Shown here: positions 17,489 through 26,613 of the stretch, in pieces
Position numbering within the stretch: the stretch's first letter is position 1
Layout: each line of letters starts with the position of its first letter
NCBI RefSeq assembly: GCF_031846165.1
Contig: NZ_JAVRIE010000005.1
Coordinates: 186,001-250,000, forward strand
Origin: Glaciecola blandensis
Lineage (GTDB): Bacteria > Pseudomonadota > Gammaproteobacteria > Enterobacterales > Alteromonadaceae
DNA length: 64,000 nt
Direction of reading: 5' to 3'
Translations under genes and position numbers: made by a program
Notes under the pieces: generated by a model
What the model saw: only the letters and a program-made list of their open reading frames with translations
What the model was told of the DNA's origin: nothing
Database searches by the model: none

Positions 17489-18230
17489 GATCAGAGTAGT
17501 CATAAGTCTGTTATTTGCTAACTACCTTGTCTTCGAAGTCCCATAAAACTCACTAATATTCAGTTAATCCTTCAACTTTTTGAATAAATCCACAAGATGT
17601 TTCTTGCAAAACGTAGAAAATGCATAATTCCGCCATTTATTAAGTGCTTTTTGCATATCTATTCACTTATTAAACTTTGCCAATAGTCAAATATATAGTG
17701 CATATTGAACTATTCTTATCACAAATCGTAATATATTCCCTAGATTTATGAATGCAGTTAATTTCAATAAAAACAGCATCTTGTATTATTTTTTGTTTGT
17801 TTTTATCCCAGATGGACTGGATTAACTCATAATGTTCAATAAGCCCTGAAAAGCACGCACTTCTATATGTAAATTATTTAAATCTAAAGTGATCGAAATA
17901 TGGTGTTTTTTAACATACTAAACCCGAAATAGATTAAAAATTAAGCCAATATAGCTCATAAAACAACCAGTCAAAAAATAATCAATATTTTTTTAGGTAT
18001 AATTTTTCATCATTAGGTATATTAATTTTAAAGGGCTGCAAGAGAGATCTCCTCATACCTGACCTTTGGGATTGGCTTTTTTCTATTTTTTTGTGTTTAC
18101 ACGCCAAAATTTTGACGCATACTAAATCTCGAGTCTGATAGTTTGATGATGCAGTGATTTGGTAGTTTGTATCATTTAAAGATTTATCCCGCTCACACAT
18201 TCAATCTAGAATTAACATTGGAAGTAAGTA
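17489..18230. other. AT-rich 742-bp intergenic region upstream of the repeat protein
   Basis: No convincing gene is present; an open frame on the minus strand at 17982-18200 is AT-rich, lacks a ribosome-binding site and looks like noise. The stretch has many A/T runs and a TAGGTATA motif twice (about 17995-18002 and 18015-18022). A CAAAATTTTG palindrome sits near 18104. TTGACG at 18112-18117 followed after 18 bases by TGATAG is a possible weak promoter for the repeat-protein gene, which would give a leader of about 85 bases. The region's length and composition differ from other gaps in the window. Confidence 0.5.
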
Positions 18231-19007
18231 ATGAGCAAATTATTAAAAAAATTCAAATTAAAGAACACCAAAAAAGCAACTAGTGCGGTTTTAGCAGCTG
18301 CACTTGCAGTCACTGCTTTCGTTTCAAACGCAGTCGATTTCTCAAACAGCGATAAATACATTTTGCAAGGCGCGAGCAACTCTGCCCTTATTTCAGCAAT
18401 TCAAGCTGAGCAAGGTGAAGTAATTCATGAGTTCAAGTTAATCCAAGCTGTTTCAGCTCGTTTAACGCCAGAGCAAGTAGAGAGCATCTCTTCTAAAAAT
18501 GGTATGATCCGCTTCGCCAATGAAGGCGAAACTGCAGGTATCATCTGGCGTCCAGCAGCAGAAGAGCAAACTGCAGGTATCATCTGGCGTCCAGCGGCAG
18601 AAGAGCAAACTGCAGGTATCATCTGGCGTCCAGCGGCAGAAGAGCAAACTGCAGGTATTATCTGGCGTCCAGCGGCAGAAGAGCAAACTGCAGGTATCAT
18701 CTGGCGTCCAGCGGCAGAAGAGCAAACTGCAGGTATTATCTGGCGTCCAGCGGCAGAAGAGCAAACTGCAGGTATTATCTGGCGTCCAGCGGCAGAAGAC
18801 ATGACTGCGGGTATTATCTGGCGTCCAGCGGCAGAAGAGCAAACTGCAGGTATTATCTGGCGTCCAGCGGCAGAAGAGCAAACTGCGGGTATTATCTGGC
18901 GTCCAGCGGCAGAAGAGCAAACTGCAGGTATCATCTGGCGTCCAGCGGCAGAAGACATGACTGCGGGTATTATCTGGCGTCCGGTTACACAAGATCAAAC
19001 TGCATAA
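18231..19007 (+). CDS. Secreted protein with I9-like domain and twelve 13-residue TAGIIWRPAAEEQ repeats
   Basis: A 258-residue protein. A basic signal peptide covers residues 1-34 (cleavage near VSNA). Residues 42-97 (KYILQGAS..., GEVIHEFKLIQAVSARLTPEQ) resemble the inhibitor-I9/subtilase propeptide fold, without any protease domain. From residue 101 to 256 there are twelve consecutive 13-residue units, nearly all TAGIIWRPAAEEQ. Units 7 and 11 end in EDM, and the last reads VTQDQ. The DNA repeats are 39 bp and nearly identical, with only synonymous changes such as ATC/ATT and GCA/GCG. A good GGAAG ribosome-binding site precedes the ATG, and a terminator follows at 19159. I do not recognise the repeat. 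The next gene is a periplasmic-sensing hybrid kinase. Confidence 0.85.
   Translation: MSKLLKKFKLKNTKKATSAVLAAALAVTAFVSNAVDFSNSDKYILQGASNSALISAIQAEQGEVIHEFKLIQAVSARLTPEQVESISSKNGMIRFANEGETAGIIWRPAAEEQTAGIIWRPAAEEQTAGIIWRPAAEEQTAGIIWRPAAEEQTAGIIWRPAAEEQTAGIIWRPAAEEQTAGIIWRPAAEDMTAGIIWRPAAEEQTAGIIWRPAAEEQTAGIIWRPAAEEQTAGIIWRPAAEDMTAGIIWRPVTQDQTA
18531..18998 (+). repeat. Twelve 39-bp in-frame tandem repeats
   Basis: Twelve perfect-length 39-bp units inside the secreted repeat gene encode the 13-residue motif. Units differ at a few positions only (first unit CCAGCAGCA instead of CCAGCGGCA; GGTATC or GGTATT; GCAGGT or GCGGGT; the EDM variants at units 7 and 11). Near-identity at DNA level points to recent expansion by slippage or unequal recombination, so copy number may vary between strains. 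Because 39 is a multiple of three, changes keep the frame. Confidence 0.97.
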
Positions 19008-19158
19008 GTCAGTTGGTGATTGATTTAGTGTTAAAAACGTTGAGTTTTTCACCATTGTTATACAAATGAATACTTAAGTAACAAAACAGAATAGTTTCAT
19101 ACTATCTGCTAGTTACCAAATAAAACATATAATAAACAAGTGTTTATACCATTAATAG

Positions 19159-19186
19159 GCCTCTGCTACTATGCAGGGGCTTTTTT
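19159..19186 (+). terminator. Rho-independent terminator after the repeat-protein gene
   Basis: An 8-bp stem GCCTCTGC / GCAGGGGC (one T-G pair) with a 6-base loop is followed by six T residues. It separates the repeat-protein gene from the hybrid kinase gene, so they probably have separate transcripts. Confidence 0.85.
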
Positions 19187-19276
19187 GTTTAAGTATATCG
19201 AAAACATATCTTTGGTAAGGCTTGTATAAATGGATTAGACTCGATTTAACCTTTTTAGAGAGTAAAACTTAACACC

Positions 19277-22200
19277 ATGTTTGTGAGTAAAATTAGTCGC
19301 TTAATGAAACGAACTCTCTTCGTTTCTTCAGTTTTCGCTTTAGTCGGTTTTCCCTCTATCGCGACTGCTGACGATCATTTTTACGACCGTTTGAATCATG
19401 ACATGTCATTTACGACCTTAGACCAAAGACATGAGCTTTCTGGTCCGGTCATTAACGACATTGAACAGGACGATCAAGGCTTTATTTGGATAGCTACTCA
19501 AAAGGGACTGAACAGATATGACGGTAAAAAAGTCGTATCTTACCTTCCCGATAGAGATGATCCGAACTCTCTTCCGGACTTCTTTGTAGAAGATATTCTA
19601 TCTGACAGCGAAGGCCGTTTATGGATTGTAAGTTTATCTGGCGTTAGCTTATATTTGCCAGAGGTTGATAGCTTCTACAACTTTGACTTACCAGAAAAGT
19701 ATCAATTTAGTCAGCCACCAAAATTCAGAATAGCTGCACAGATCAATGATAACCAACTATGGTTTGGCACAGACAACGGCATTGCGGTTTTTGATATTAA
19801 GCAATCCCAATTTATCGATATGATTGACACAAGAGATGGATTGGGCGCTAAAGACATTTTGGATATCGTCGTCGATAAGTCTGACAACGTCTGGGTTGGC
19901 ACAAATCAAGGTGGTTTGTCTTATTTGGCCAAGGGAGCCACTTCTTTCCAAACATTTAATCCAAGCACCCCAATCGCTTTGCAAACAGATCAAGTCACTG
20001 CAATTATGGTCGACACTCAATCTCGCACTTGGCTGGGCTCTGAGAATTCTGGCTTATTTATTTTTGATAGCGAAATTGGCGTTGTTCAACACTTTATTAG
20101 AAATGATCAAGATACTAACAGTTTGTGTTCTAACTCCGTAGCTGACATTTTCCAAGATGATCAGGGAGAGATTTTCGTTGCCACTGATAAGGGGTTATGT
20201 GTATGGAATGAAGCGAAAGATAGATTTATACAGCACACCCACAAAGACACTCGCGCATCTAGTTTATTAGACGACAGGGTACTTAATTTATTCCAAGATG
20301 AAGGTGGCGTTCTATGGATTGGTACTCGAGAAGGCATTAATAAATGGAATCGAGCGATTAGCAAATTCCAACTCGTTAATAGTAAGACTTCTATCGGTGA
20401 GTCAATCACCAGTGATCTCATCATGTCGTTCGCCGAAGACAAAAGCGGTAATTTGTATGTCGGTACTTATGGCGACGGTGTGGATGTTATTGATGTTACA
20501 ACATCTGAGGTCACTAACATCGCCGCTATGCCTGGTGTAGAAGGTGCCCTTCAAGATGGCAGGATAACCACAGTATTGGTCGACTCTCAGGAAAATTTGT
20601 GGGTCGGTACTTTTATGAGCGGCCTACATCTGCGAAAGAAGGATAGCGATAAGTTCAGCGTTTTTGCAAATGATCCCAATGACTCCGCTACTCTAAGTTC
20701 AGACACAATTAGCAGTATCTTGGAAATGGGTAATGGTAACTTGGCAGTAGGTACTTATGGCGGCGGTTTGAACATACTCACCAATGCTGGCGATATTGTG
20801 AGGTATCTTCATGATCCAAATGATCCAAGCTCTTTGTCAAACGACCAAATTACTCACCTTGCTCATGGCGACAACAACACGCTCTGGATTGCGACGCTTG
20901 GAGGAGGTTTAAACTGCTTAGACTTAGACACGAAAGAATTCATGCGCATTCCTTTGGAAAGCAATAATATTTTAAGTGTCCTGAGTACAGATGATGCCAT
21001 TTGGTTTACTACCAACAACCTGGGTGTCGGTAGAATCGACAAAAAAGAAGTAGAAAGCCGAGAGTTTACAGCGCGATATATCGGGCAAAAACAAGGTTTG
21101 TCTACAAACCTGACTTACGGCGTGCTGAGCGATGATAAGGGTTATATTTGGTTGAGCTCTGATAAGGGTCTTAGCGTTATCGATTATGCAGAAGATAAAA
21201 TCTTAAACTTCACTATCAATCATGGTTTGCAAGGGAAAGATTTTAATAATACAGCCTTCTATAAAAGCGACTCTGGCCGACTATTTTTCGGCGGAAACAA
21301 TGGCTTTAACACCTTTCTTGGCGACACCATTCCAATAAATAATTACAAGCCTAGAATGGCTTTGACTCAATTTAATTTATTTAACGAGTCCATTCCAATA
21401 CATCGAGTATTCAACAGTGAAGGCAGTATTGAACTGGATCATAACGAAACATTTTTCGATTTTAGTTTTGCTGCTTTAGATTTTACTAAGCCGGAAAACA
21501 ATCTCTACCAATATCGCTTGAAGGGAACGAGTAGCGATTGGATAGATTTAGATAACTCTAACAAGGTTAACTTCTCTAATCTAACTGACGGCTCTTACGT
21601 CTACGAAGTGAGAGGAAGCAATAATGATGGCATTTGGTCTGACGATATCCTTGAAGTCCCCGTGCTCGTTAATCCTCCATTTTACCGTTCGACACTCGCA
21701 TATTTGGTCTATTTTTGGTTGTTAGTGTTTATCTCTTACCGTTTATTTACTAATTCTCAACGCAAGAAACTCCAACAAATAGCACGACGTCTAGATCTTG
21801 AAAGAGAAGTGAAGGTTAGGACTAAAGAGCTTGAGAACGCGAATGAACAACTCGCATTTGCCATCGAAGAAACAAATAGTGCAAAAGAACTCGCTTTGAA
21901 AGCCGCTCAAGCTAAATCCAACTTCTTAGCCATTATGAGCCATGAAATTCGCACTCCCATGAATAGTATTATTGGTATGAGTGAGTTACTGCTGACGTCT
22001 AAGTTAAGCGACAACCAGAAGCGCTATGCTACGGCCGTCAGCCGAGCGGGCGAAAGTTTACTGCAGCTAATAAATGATATTCTCGATCTCTCAAAAATTG
22101 AGGCGGATAAGATTGAACTTGAACATCATGAGTTTGATTTTCACTCCTTAGTAGAAGAGCTACTTTTCTTATTTTCAGTTCGTGCCTCTGAAAAGGAACT

Positions 22201-23830
22201 AGAACTGGCTTATGAAATCTCTCCCGATTGCCCCAGAAATATCATGGGCGATGCTCACCGAATTAGACAAGTTCTCTCTAACCTACTAAGTAACGCGATT
22301 AAATTTACGTCTAAGGGCAGTATTATTGTTCGTGCTTGTGTAGAAAACGGCGAAATTAAAATTACTGTGACAGATACTGGGATCGGCATCGAAAAAGAAC
22401 ACTTTGATAAAATATTTAAAGAGTTCCAACAAGCTGATTCAACAACTACACGTAACTTTGGTGGCACGGGTCTTGGGCTTTCAATTACGCGAAAAATCAT
22501 CGATCAGATGGGTGCGAAAATTAGCGTTGAATCGACAGTTGGGAAAGGCACTAGTTTCTATGTTTATTTGCCGATTGAACTCAATAAACGGAGTACAATT
22601 GAAGCCGTCAACAACGAACAAATTATTACTAAGCCTCTTTTTGTTATAGCTGAGAATCATGTCGTTCGTGAAATGATGAGAAGTATTTGTTTGCGACTGG
22701 GTGTCGAACTCTCGGTCATTAGCATAGAAGAACTTCGCAATAGTATTGAGCCTATTTATCAATCCTTGGTGTTTATAGATCATAGTGACTTTTTGAGCAA
22801 TCGTGCATTTATCTCGACCACACTAGATAACACCGACTATTGCGTCTTATTGCGCACAACAGAAAAAGCAGAAGCAGTGAATGAGTTTAAGTTGCGCAGG
22901 ATAGAAAAGCCGGCAAGACTTGATCATGTAAGAGAAGAAATTCTATATGCAAATGGCTTGTCTGAGGGCGGTAATGAAGACGCATTCGACGATGAAGAGA
23001 GTGCGTTAACAGAGGATAATTCACGCTTTAGTGCCAGCATCTTGCTCGTGGAAGATGTGATTGCGAACCAAGATGTCGCTGTGACAATGTTAGAGATGTT
23101 CGGTTGCGAAGTGGACGTTGCGGGAAATGGGCAGATTGCCGTTGATATGACTCAGAAACGAAGATATGACCTTGTTTTTATGGACTTGCATATGCCGGTT
23201 ATGGATGGACTTACCGCCACCTGTATTATCCGTGAGAATGAAAAGTCGAGCTCACAAGATGGCCCTGTACCTATTGTTGCTTTAACAGCAGGCATTTTTG
23301 AAGAAGAAAAAGGTTTGTGCCTAGAAATAGGTATGACGGATTTTATGCTGAAGCCTTTTGCGGCATCGCAATTATTCGACATGATGGCAATACACATTCC
23401 TGAGAAGCAGATCAGGATAAACCCGGTCGATATGAACGTGCCCGCGGCCGCAAACAAGACCTTAGAAGTCGACCGATGGATTGATGCCAAGGCCGTCGCC
23501 GCTATTCAAGAAATTGAAGCAAGAACGGGTAAAAAACTCTATTTGAAAGTCGCCGACTCTTTTAGAACAGTTATGAAAGAACAAATGCCAGCGTTATTAG
23601 ATGCCTGTAAAGAAAATGATAGAAGCAGCGCGATGGAACTTGCCCATGCTATGAAGTCCCTATCAGGTAACGTTGGTACAATGGCCTTTACAGAGTTGCT
23701 ATTGTCCATAGAGATAGCGGCTAAATCAAATCAAGTTATTGACGATATAGATGCATTAAACGAGCTAGAAGTCGTTTATGACAATTCACTAAGAAGCTTA
23801 GAAGCGCTAATTGAGAAGATGTATGACTGA
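19277..23830 (+). CDS. Hybrid histidine kinase with periplasmic two-component propeller (HisKA-HATPase-REC-HPt)
   Basis: A 1517-residue sensor. A signal peptide (to about residue 31) is followed by about 640 residues of regulator-propeller repeats (recurring D-x-x-G-x-L/I-W-I/V-G-T motifs). A Y_Y_Y-type beta domain covers about 715-800, and a transmembrane helix about 802-822. Then come a HisKA domain with phospho-acceptor His889 (MSHEIRTPMN) and a HATPase with DTGIGIEKEH and GTGLGLSI. A receiver-like segment without a clear acceptor Asp (about 1115-1230) follows. The true receiver has Asp1303 (FMDLHMPVMDG), and a C-terminal HPt has His1457 (LAHAMKSLSG). It is a phosphorelay kinase with a large carbohydrate- or ligand-type periplasmic sensor. 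It overlaps the receiver-GGDEF-EAL gene by 8 bp, so that protein is the likely output. Confidence 0.95.
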   Translation: MFVSKISRLMKRTLFVSSVFALVGFPSIATADDHFYDRLNHDMSFTTLDQRHELSGPVINDIEQDDQGFIWIATQKGLNRYDGKKVVSYLPDRDDPNSLPDFFVEDILSDSEGRLWIVSLSGVSLYLPEVDSFYNFDLPEKYQFSQPPKFRIAAQINDNQLWFGTDNGIAVFDIKQSQFIDMIDTRDGLGAKDILDIVVDKSDNVWVGTNQGGLSYLAKGATSFQTFNPSTPIALQTDQVTAIMVDTQSRTWLGSENSGLFIFDSEIGVVQHFIRNDQDTNSLCSNSVADIFQDDQGEIFVATDKGLCVWNEAKDRFIQHTHKDTRASSLLDDRVLNLFQDEGGVLWIGTREGINKWNRAISKFQLVNSKTSIGESITSDLIMSFAEDKSGNLYVGTYGDGVDVIDVTTSEVTNIAAMPGVEGALQDGRITTVLVDSQENLWVGTFMSGLHLRKKDSDKFSVFANDPNDSATLSSDTISSILEMGNGNLAVGTYGGGLNILTNAGDIVRYLHDPNDPSSLSNDQITHLAHGDNNTLWIATLGGGLNCLDLDTKEFMRIPLESNNILSVLSTDDAIWFTTNNLGVGRIDKKEVESREFTARYIGQKQGLSTNLTYGVLSDDKGYIWLSSDKGLSVIDYAEDKILNFTINHGLQGKDFNNTAFYKSDSGRLFFGGNNGFNTFLGDTIPINNYKPRMALTQFNLFNESIPIHRVFNSEGSIELDHNETFFDFSFAALDFTKPENNLYQYRLKGTSSDWIDLDNSNKVNFSNLTDGSYVYEVRGSNNDGIWSDDILEVPVLVNPPFYRSTLAYLVYFWLLVFISYRLFTNSQRKKLQQIARRLDLEREVKVRTKELENANEQLAFAIEETNSAKELALKAAQAKSNFLAIMSHEIRTPMNSIIGMSELLLTSKLSDNQKRYATAVSRAGESLLQLINDILDLSKIEADKIELEHHEFDFHSLVEELLFLFSVRASEKELELAYEISPDCPRNIMGDAHRIRQVLSNLLSNAIKFTSKGSIIVRACVENGEIKITVTDTGIGIEKEHFDKIFKEFQQADSTTTRNFGGTGLGLSITRKIIDQMGAKISVESTVGKGTSFYVYLPIELNKRSTIEAVNNEQIITKPLFVIAENHVVREMMRSICLRLGVELSVISIEELRNSIEPIYQSLVFIDHSDFLSNRAFISTTLDNTDYCVLLRTTEKAEAVNEFKLRRIEKPARLDHVREEILYANGLSEGGNEDAFDDEESALTEDNSRFSASILLVEDVIANQDVAVTMLEMFGCEVDVAGNGQIAVDMTQKRRYDLVFMDLHMPVMDGLTATCIIRENEKSSSQDGPVPIVALTAGIFEEEKGLCLEIGMTDFMLKPFAASQLFDMMAIHIPEKQIRINPVDMNVPAAANKTLEVDRWIDAKAVAAIQEIEARTGKKLYLKVADSFRTVMKEQMPALLDACKENDRSSAMELAHAMKSLSGNVGTMAFTELLLSIEIAAKSNQVIDDIDALNELEVVYDNSLRSLEALIEKMYD

Positions 23831-25607
23831 AGTAACGCAGAGTCGCAGTATGGAAGCAACGGTATTAGTTTGTGACGATGACCCAACTTACTTAATGTTA
23901 ATGGAAGAAACCTTAAGTAGTGATGATCTGCGCGTAGTTACCGCTACCGATGGAGCTCAAGCTCTGCAATTGTTTTTAAAACACAAGCCAAGTATTGTCC
24001 TCTTAGACGTGCACATGCCCAAGCTGAGTGGCTTTGAAGTTTGCAAAGAAATACGACACTATCCTTTCGGAAAAGATGTGCCTATTTTGATGGTAACAGG
24101 CGCCGATGATATCAAGTCGATTGAAGCTGCATATGAACACGGCGCGACCGATTTTCTGCCGAAGCCGATTCGTTGGCCAATGGTGGTTCATCGAGTACGC
24201 TACATGTTAAAAGGCAGTGAAACGTTCCAGAGCTTACGTGCTAGTGAAAAGAAAATGCGACAACTTGCTTACTTCGATGGCTTAACCGGTTTGCCAAACC
24301 GTCAGAACTTCGATGACACCTTAAATTTATCCATTACAGACGCGGAAATTCATGGGCAAAACCTCTGCATCATGTATATCGACTTAGATAATTTCAAGCG
24401 TATAAATGACACCTTAGGTCATGACTTTGGAGACAAGCTATTAAAGCATATAGCGCACCGAATTGGTAATTGCTTAAACAACGATAAGTCCCTTGAAGAC
24501 GCCTTAAAAACGACCCATGTTGAAGTGTCTCGACTCGGCGGGGATGAATTTATGGTGCAATTAAGCGATGTAAATTCAGACGAAGCAATGCATCAAATCG
24601 CAAATGCCTTGGTAGCGTGTGTGTCAGAAATGATTTCTATCGATGAGTATGAAGTTGCTTTAACGCCAAGTATTGGGATTGCTGTATTCCCGCGTGATGG
24701 CATGTCGGTGACCGAGCTGAAAAAGAATGCTGACATTGCGATGTATCATGCTAAAAGCAAAGGCCGCAGTTGTTATCACTTTTATTCTGAGTCCCTTAAT
24801 CAGGGGGCCATGAAATCGCTCAGAATCGAAGGTTGTTTGCGTAATGCACTGCAAAATAACGAGTTTGAAATTCATTATCAGCCTCAGGTGTGCTTAAAGA
24901 CCAAAAAATTCATTTCAGCGGAAGCATTATTACGCTGGAATAGTCCTGAGCTTGGTCCCGTTGGTCCAAGTGACTTTATTCCTGTTGCCGAGAGCGCCGG
25001 TCTGATTAATGACATTGGTGAGTGGGTCACCCGTGAAGCGTGCAGACAAGCTAAAAGATGGTCAGATGAAGGACTTGAAAATTTCCGAGTGTCGGTGAAC
25101 TTATCGAGTTTACAATTTCAGCGGGCAACATTGGTAAGCATGATAAAGCGCGCGTGTGAAGATGCCAACTTATCGCCCAAGCTCTTAGAAGTTGAATTAA
25201 CCGAAAGTGCTGTAATGGCCGATGTCGAGCATAACGTTAAGCGCTTAAACCAAATACGTGACATGGGTGTGAGTATTTCCATCGATGATTTTGGTACAGG
25301 GTATTCCTCACTTAGTTACTTGAAAAAATTCCCAATAAATACCCTAAAAATCGATCGCTCATTTGTGATAAACATTGCTCAAGACCCTGATGATGCCGCA
25401 ATAGTAGAGGCTATTATCGCATTGGCTAAAACCTTAAATTTAGAAATTATTGCTGAGGGTGTTGAAACCTTGGGACAATTAAAAACCCTGAATGACTTCT
25501 CCTGTGACATCATTCAAGGCTTCTATTTTAGTAAGGCGATTCCGGCTGATGACTTGAGTCAGTTGATGAAAAAAGCCTTGGACCCAAGCTTGTTTGAGCT
25601 AGGGTAA
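23823..25607 (+). CDS. Response regulator with GGDEF and EAL domains
   Basis: A 594-residue protein. The N-terminal receiver (about 13-130) has acceptor Asp62 (LLDVHMPKLSG). The GGDEF domain (about 150-320) has an intact GGDEF at 239-243. The EAL domain (about 335-590) has EAL at 367-369 and the DDFGTGYSSLSYLK and EGVET motifs. Both c-di-GMP synthesis and breakdown motifs look complete, and no RxxD inhibitory site precedes GGDEF. It has no membrane segment. The ATG at 23823 overlaps the end of the hybrid kinase gene by 8 bp; an ATG-less upstream extension is not needed. The coupling strongly implies that the kinase phosphorylates this regulator to set local c-di-GMP. Confidence 0.94.
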   Translation: MTEVTQSRSMEATVLVCDDDPTYLMLMEETLSSDDLRVVTATDGAQALQLFLKHKPSIVLLDVHMPKLSGFEVCKEIRHYPFGKDVPILMVTGADDIKSIEAAYEHGATDFLPKPIRWPMVVHRVRYMLKGSETFQSLRASEKKMRQLAYFDGLTGLPNRQNFDDTLNLSITDAEIHGQNLCIMYIDLDNFKRINDTLGHDFGDKLLKHIAHRIGNCLNNDKSLEDALKTTHVEVSRLGGDEFMVQLSDVNSDEAMHQIANALVACVSEMISIDEYEVALTPSIGIAVFPRDGMSVTELKKNADIAMYHAKSKGRSCYHFYSESLNQGAMKSLRIEGCLRNALQNNEFEIHYQPQVCLKTKKFISAEALLRWNSPELGPVGPSDFIPVAESAGLINDIGEWVTREACRQAKRWSDEGLENFRVSVNLSSLQFQRATLVSMIKRACEDANLSPKLLEVELTESAVMADVEHNVKRLNQIRDMGVSISIDDFGTGYSSLSYLKKFPINTLKIDRSFVINIAQDPDDAAIVEAIIALAKTLNLEIIAEGVETLGQLKTLNDFSCDIIQGFYFSKAIPADDLSQLMKKALDPSLFELG

Positions 25608-25652
25608 ACCAATTGACAGAAAGCTGTAAAAAAGAGTAGAGAAGACGGCTCA

Positions 25653-26531
25653 TTATGATTGCGAGGCGTCTTCTTTTTTGTCTTGAGTGTTAGTATCAAA
25701 ATCGCTGGCATCATGTCTTTCATGTAACTGACCTGAAGGATCCCCCCAAGTTCGATTGACCATTTTTGCGCGTTTAACCGGTGCTCTAGCATCAATCTGC
25801 TTAGTCCACCTTTGCACATTTTTATACTCTCCAACCTGCAAAAACTCACCTGCTTCATATAATTTACCTAGTGCCAGGCCACCATACCAGGGCCAAATTG
25901 CCATATCTGCAATAGTGTATTCACTACCGCTAATAAACTCGTTATCTGCTAATTGGCGATCTAATACATCAAGTTGTCTTTTCACTTCCATTGCGTAACG
26001 GTCAATGGGGTACTGATATTTTTCAGGAGCATATGCATAAAAGTGTCCGAAACCACCGCCTAACATTGGTGTGCTACCCATCTGCCAGAATAGCCATGAC
26101 ATGGTTTCGGCGCGTTGTACTGGGTCTCTCGACAAGAAGGCATCAAATTTATCAGCAAGGTAAAGCAATATAGAACCCGATTCAAATACGCGAGTAGGAG
26201 TTTCCGTGCTGTGATCGACAAGTGCGGGGATTTTCGAATTAGGATTTGCGGATACAAAGCCACTGGTGAACTGGTCACCTTCCATTATATTAACTAGGTA
26301 CGCATCATACTCAGCACCTTGTTTACCTTTGGCGAGCAACTCTTCTAGCATCATAGTCACTTTTACACCGTTTGGTGTCGCTAGGGAGTATAGTTGTAAT
26401 GGGTGCTTTCCTACAGGTAAGGCTTTTTCTGAGGTTGCACCCGCGATAGGGCGATTAATATTCGCAAATTTACCGCCACTTTCTGAATCCCATGTCCAAA
26501 TTTTGGGTGGTGTATAAGTTGGGTCAGCCAT
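25653..26531 (-). CDS. yghU: YghU-type glutathione S-transferase / disulfide-bond oxidoreductase
   Basis: A 292-residue protein closely following E. coli YghU: an N-terminal extension (KIWTWDSESGGKFANINRP), a thioredoxin-like domain from about residue 45 (LQLYSLATPNGVKV), NPNSKIPAL and ESGSILLYLA, then an all-helical domain with TIADMAIWPWYGG. The end has the HERHDASDF signature. Nu-class GSTs bind two glutathiones and reduce disulfides. Three consecutive ATGs open the frame; the third (26531) has the AGGA at proper spacing and matches the family N-terminus. It sits on the same strand as, and 76 bp downstream of, the prp operon, but is functionally unrelated to it. Confidence 0.94.
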   Translation of the reverse strand: MADPTYTPPKIWTWDSESGGKFANINRPIAGATSEKALPVGKHPLQLYSLATPNGVKVTMMLEELLAKGKQGAEYDAYLVNIMEGDQFTSGFVSANPNSKIPALVDHSTETPTRVFESGSILLYLADKFDAFLSRDPVQRAETMSWLFWQMGSTPMLGGGFGHFYAYAPEKYQYPIDRYAMEVKRQLDVLDRQLADNEFISGSEYTIADMAIWPWYGGLALGKLYEAGEFLQVGEYKNVQRWTKQIDARAPVKRAKMVNRTWGDPSGQLHERHDASDFDTNTQDKKEDASQS

Positions 26532-26613
26532 CATCATTTCCTAAAGTATTTTCACTAGATACGTAATAGGAACAATAAAGTGCATGACTTCTTTCAGCAA
26601 GTGTAAAATGTAT

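Noticed and set aside
18531..18998. Possible CRISPR array in the 39-bp repeats
   Set aside because: The repeats are contiguous with no spacers, are in frame and encode a protein.
18425..19055. Long minus-strand open frames (177 and 197 codons) with repeated SSAAGRQIIPAVC or CRWTPDNTCSLLF units
   Set aside because: They are antisense shadows of the 39-bp repeat; no ribosome-binding site or signal peptide, and the plus-strand protein explains the repetition.
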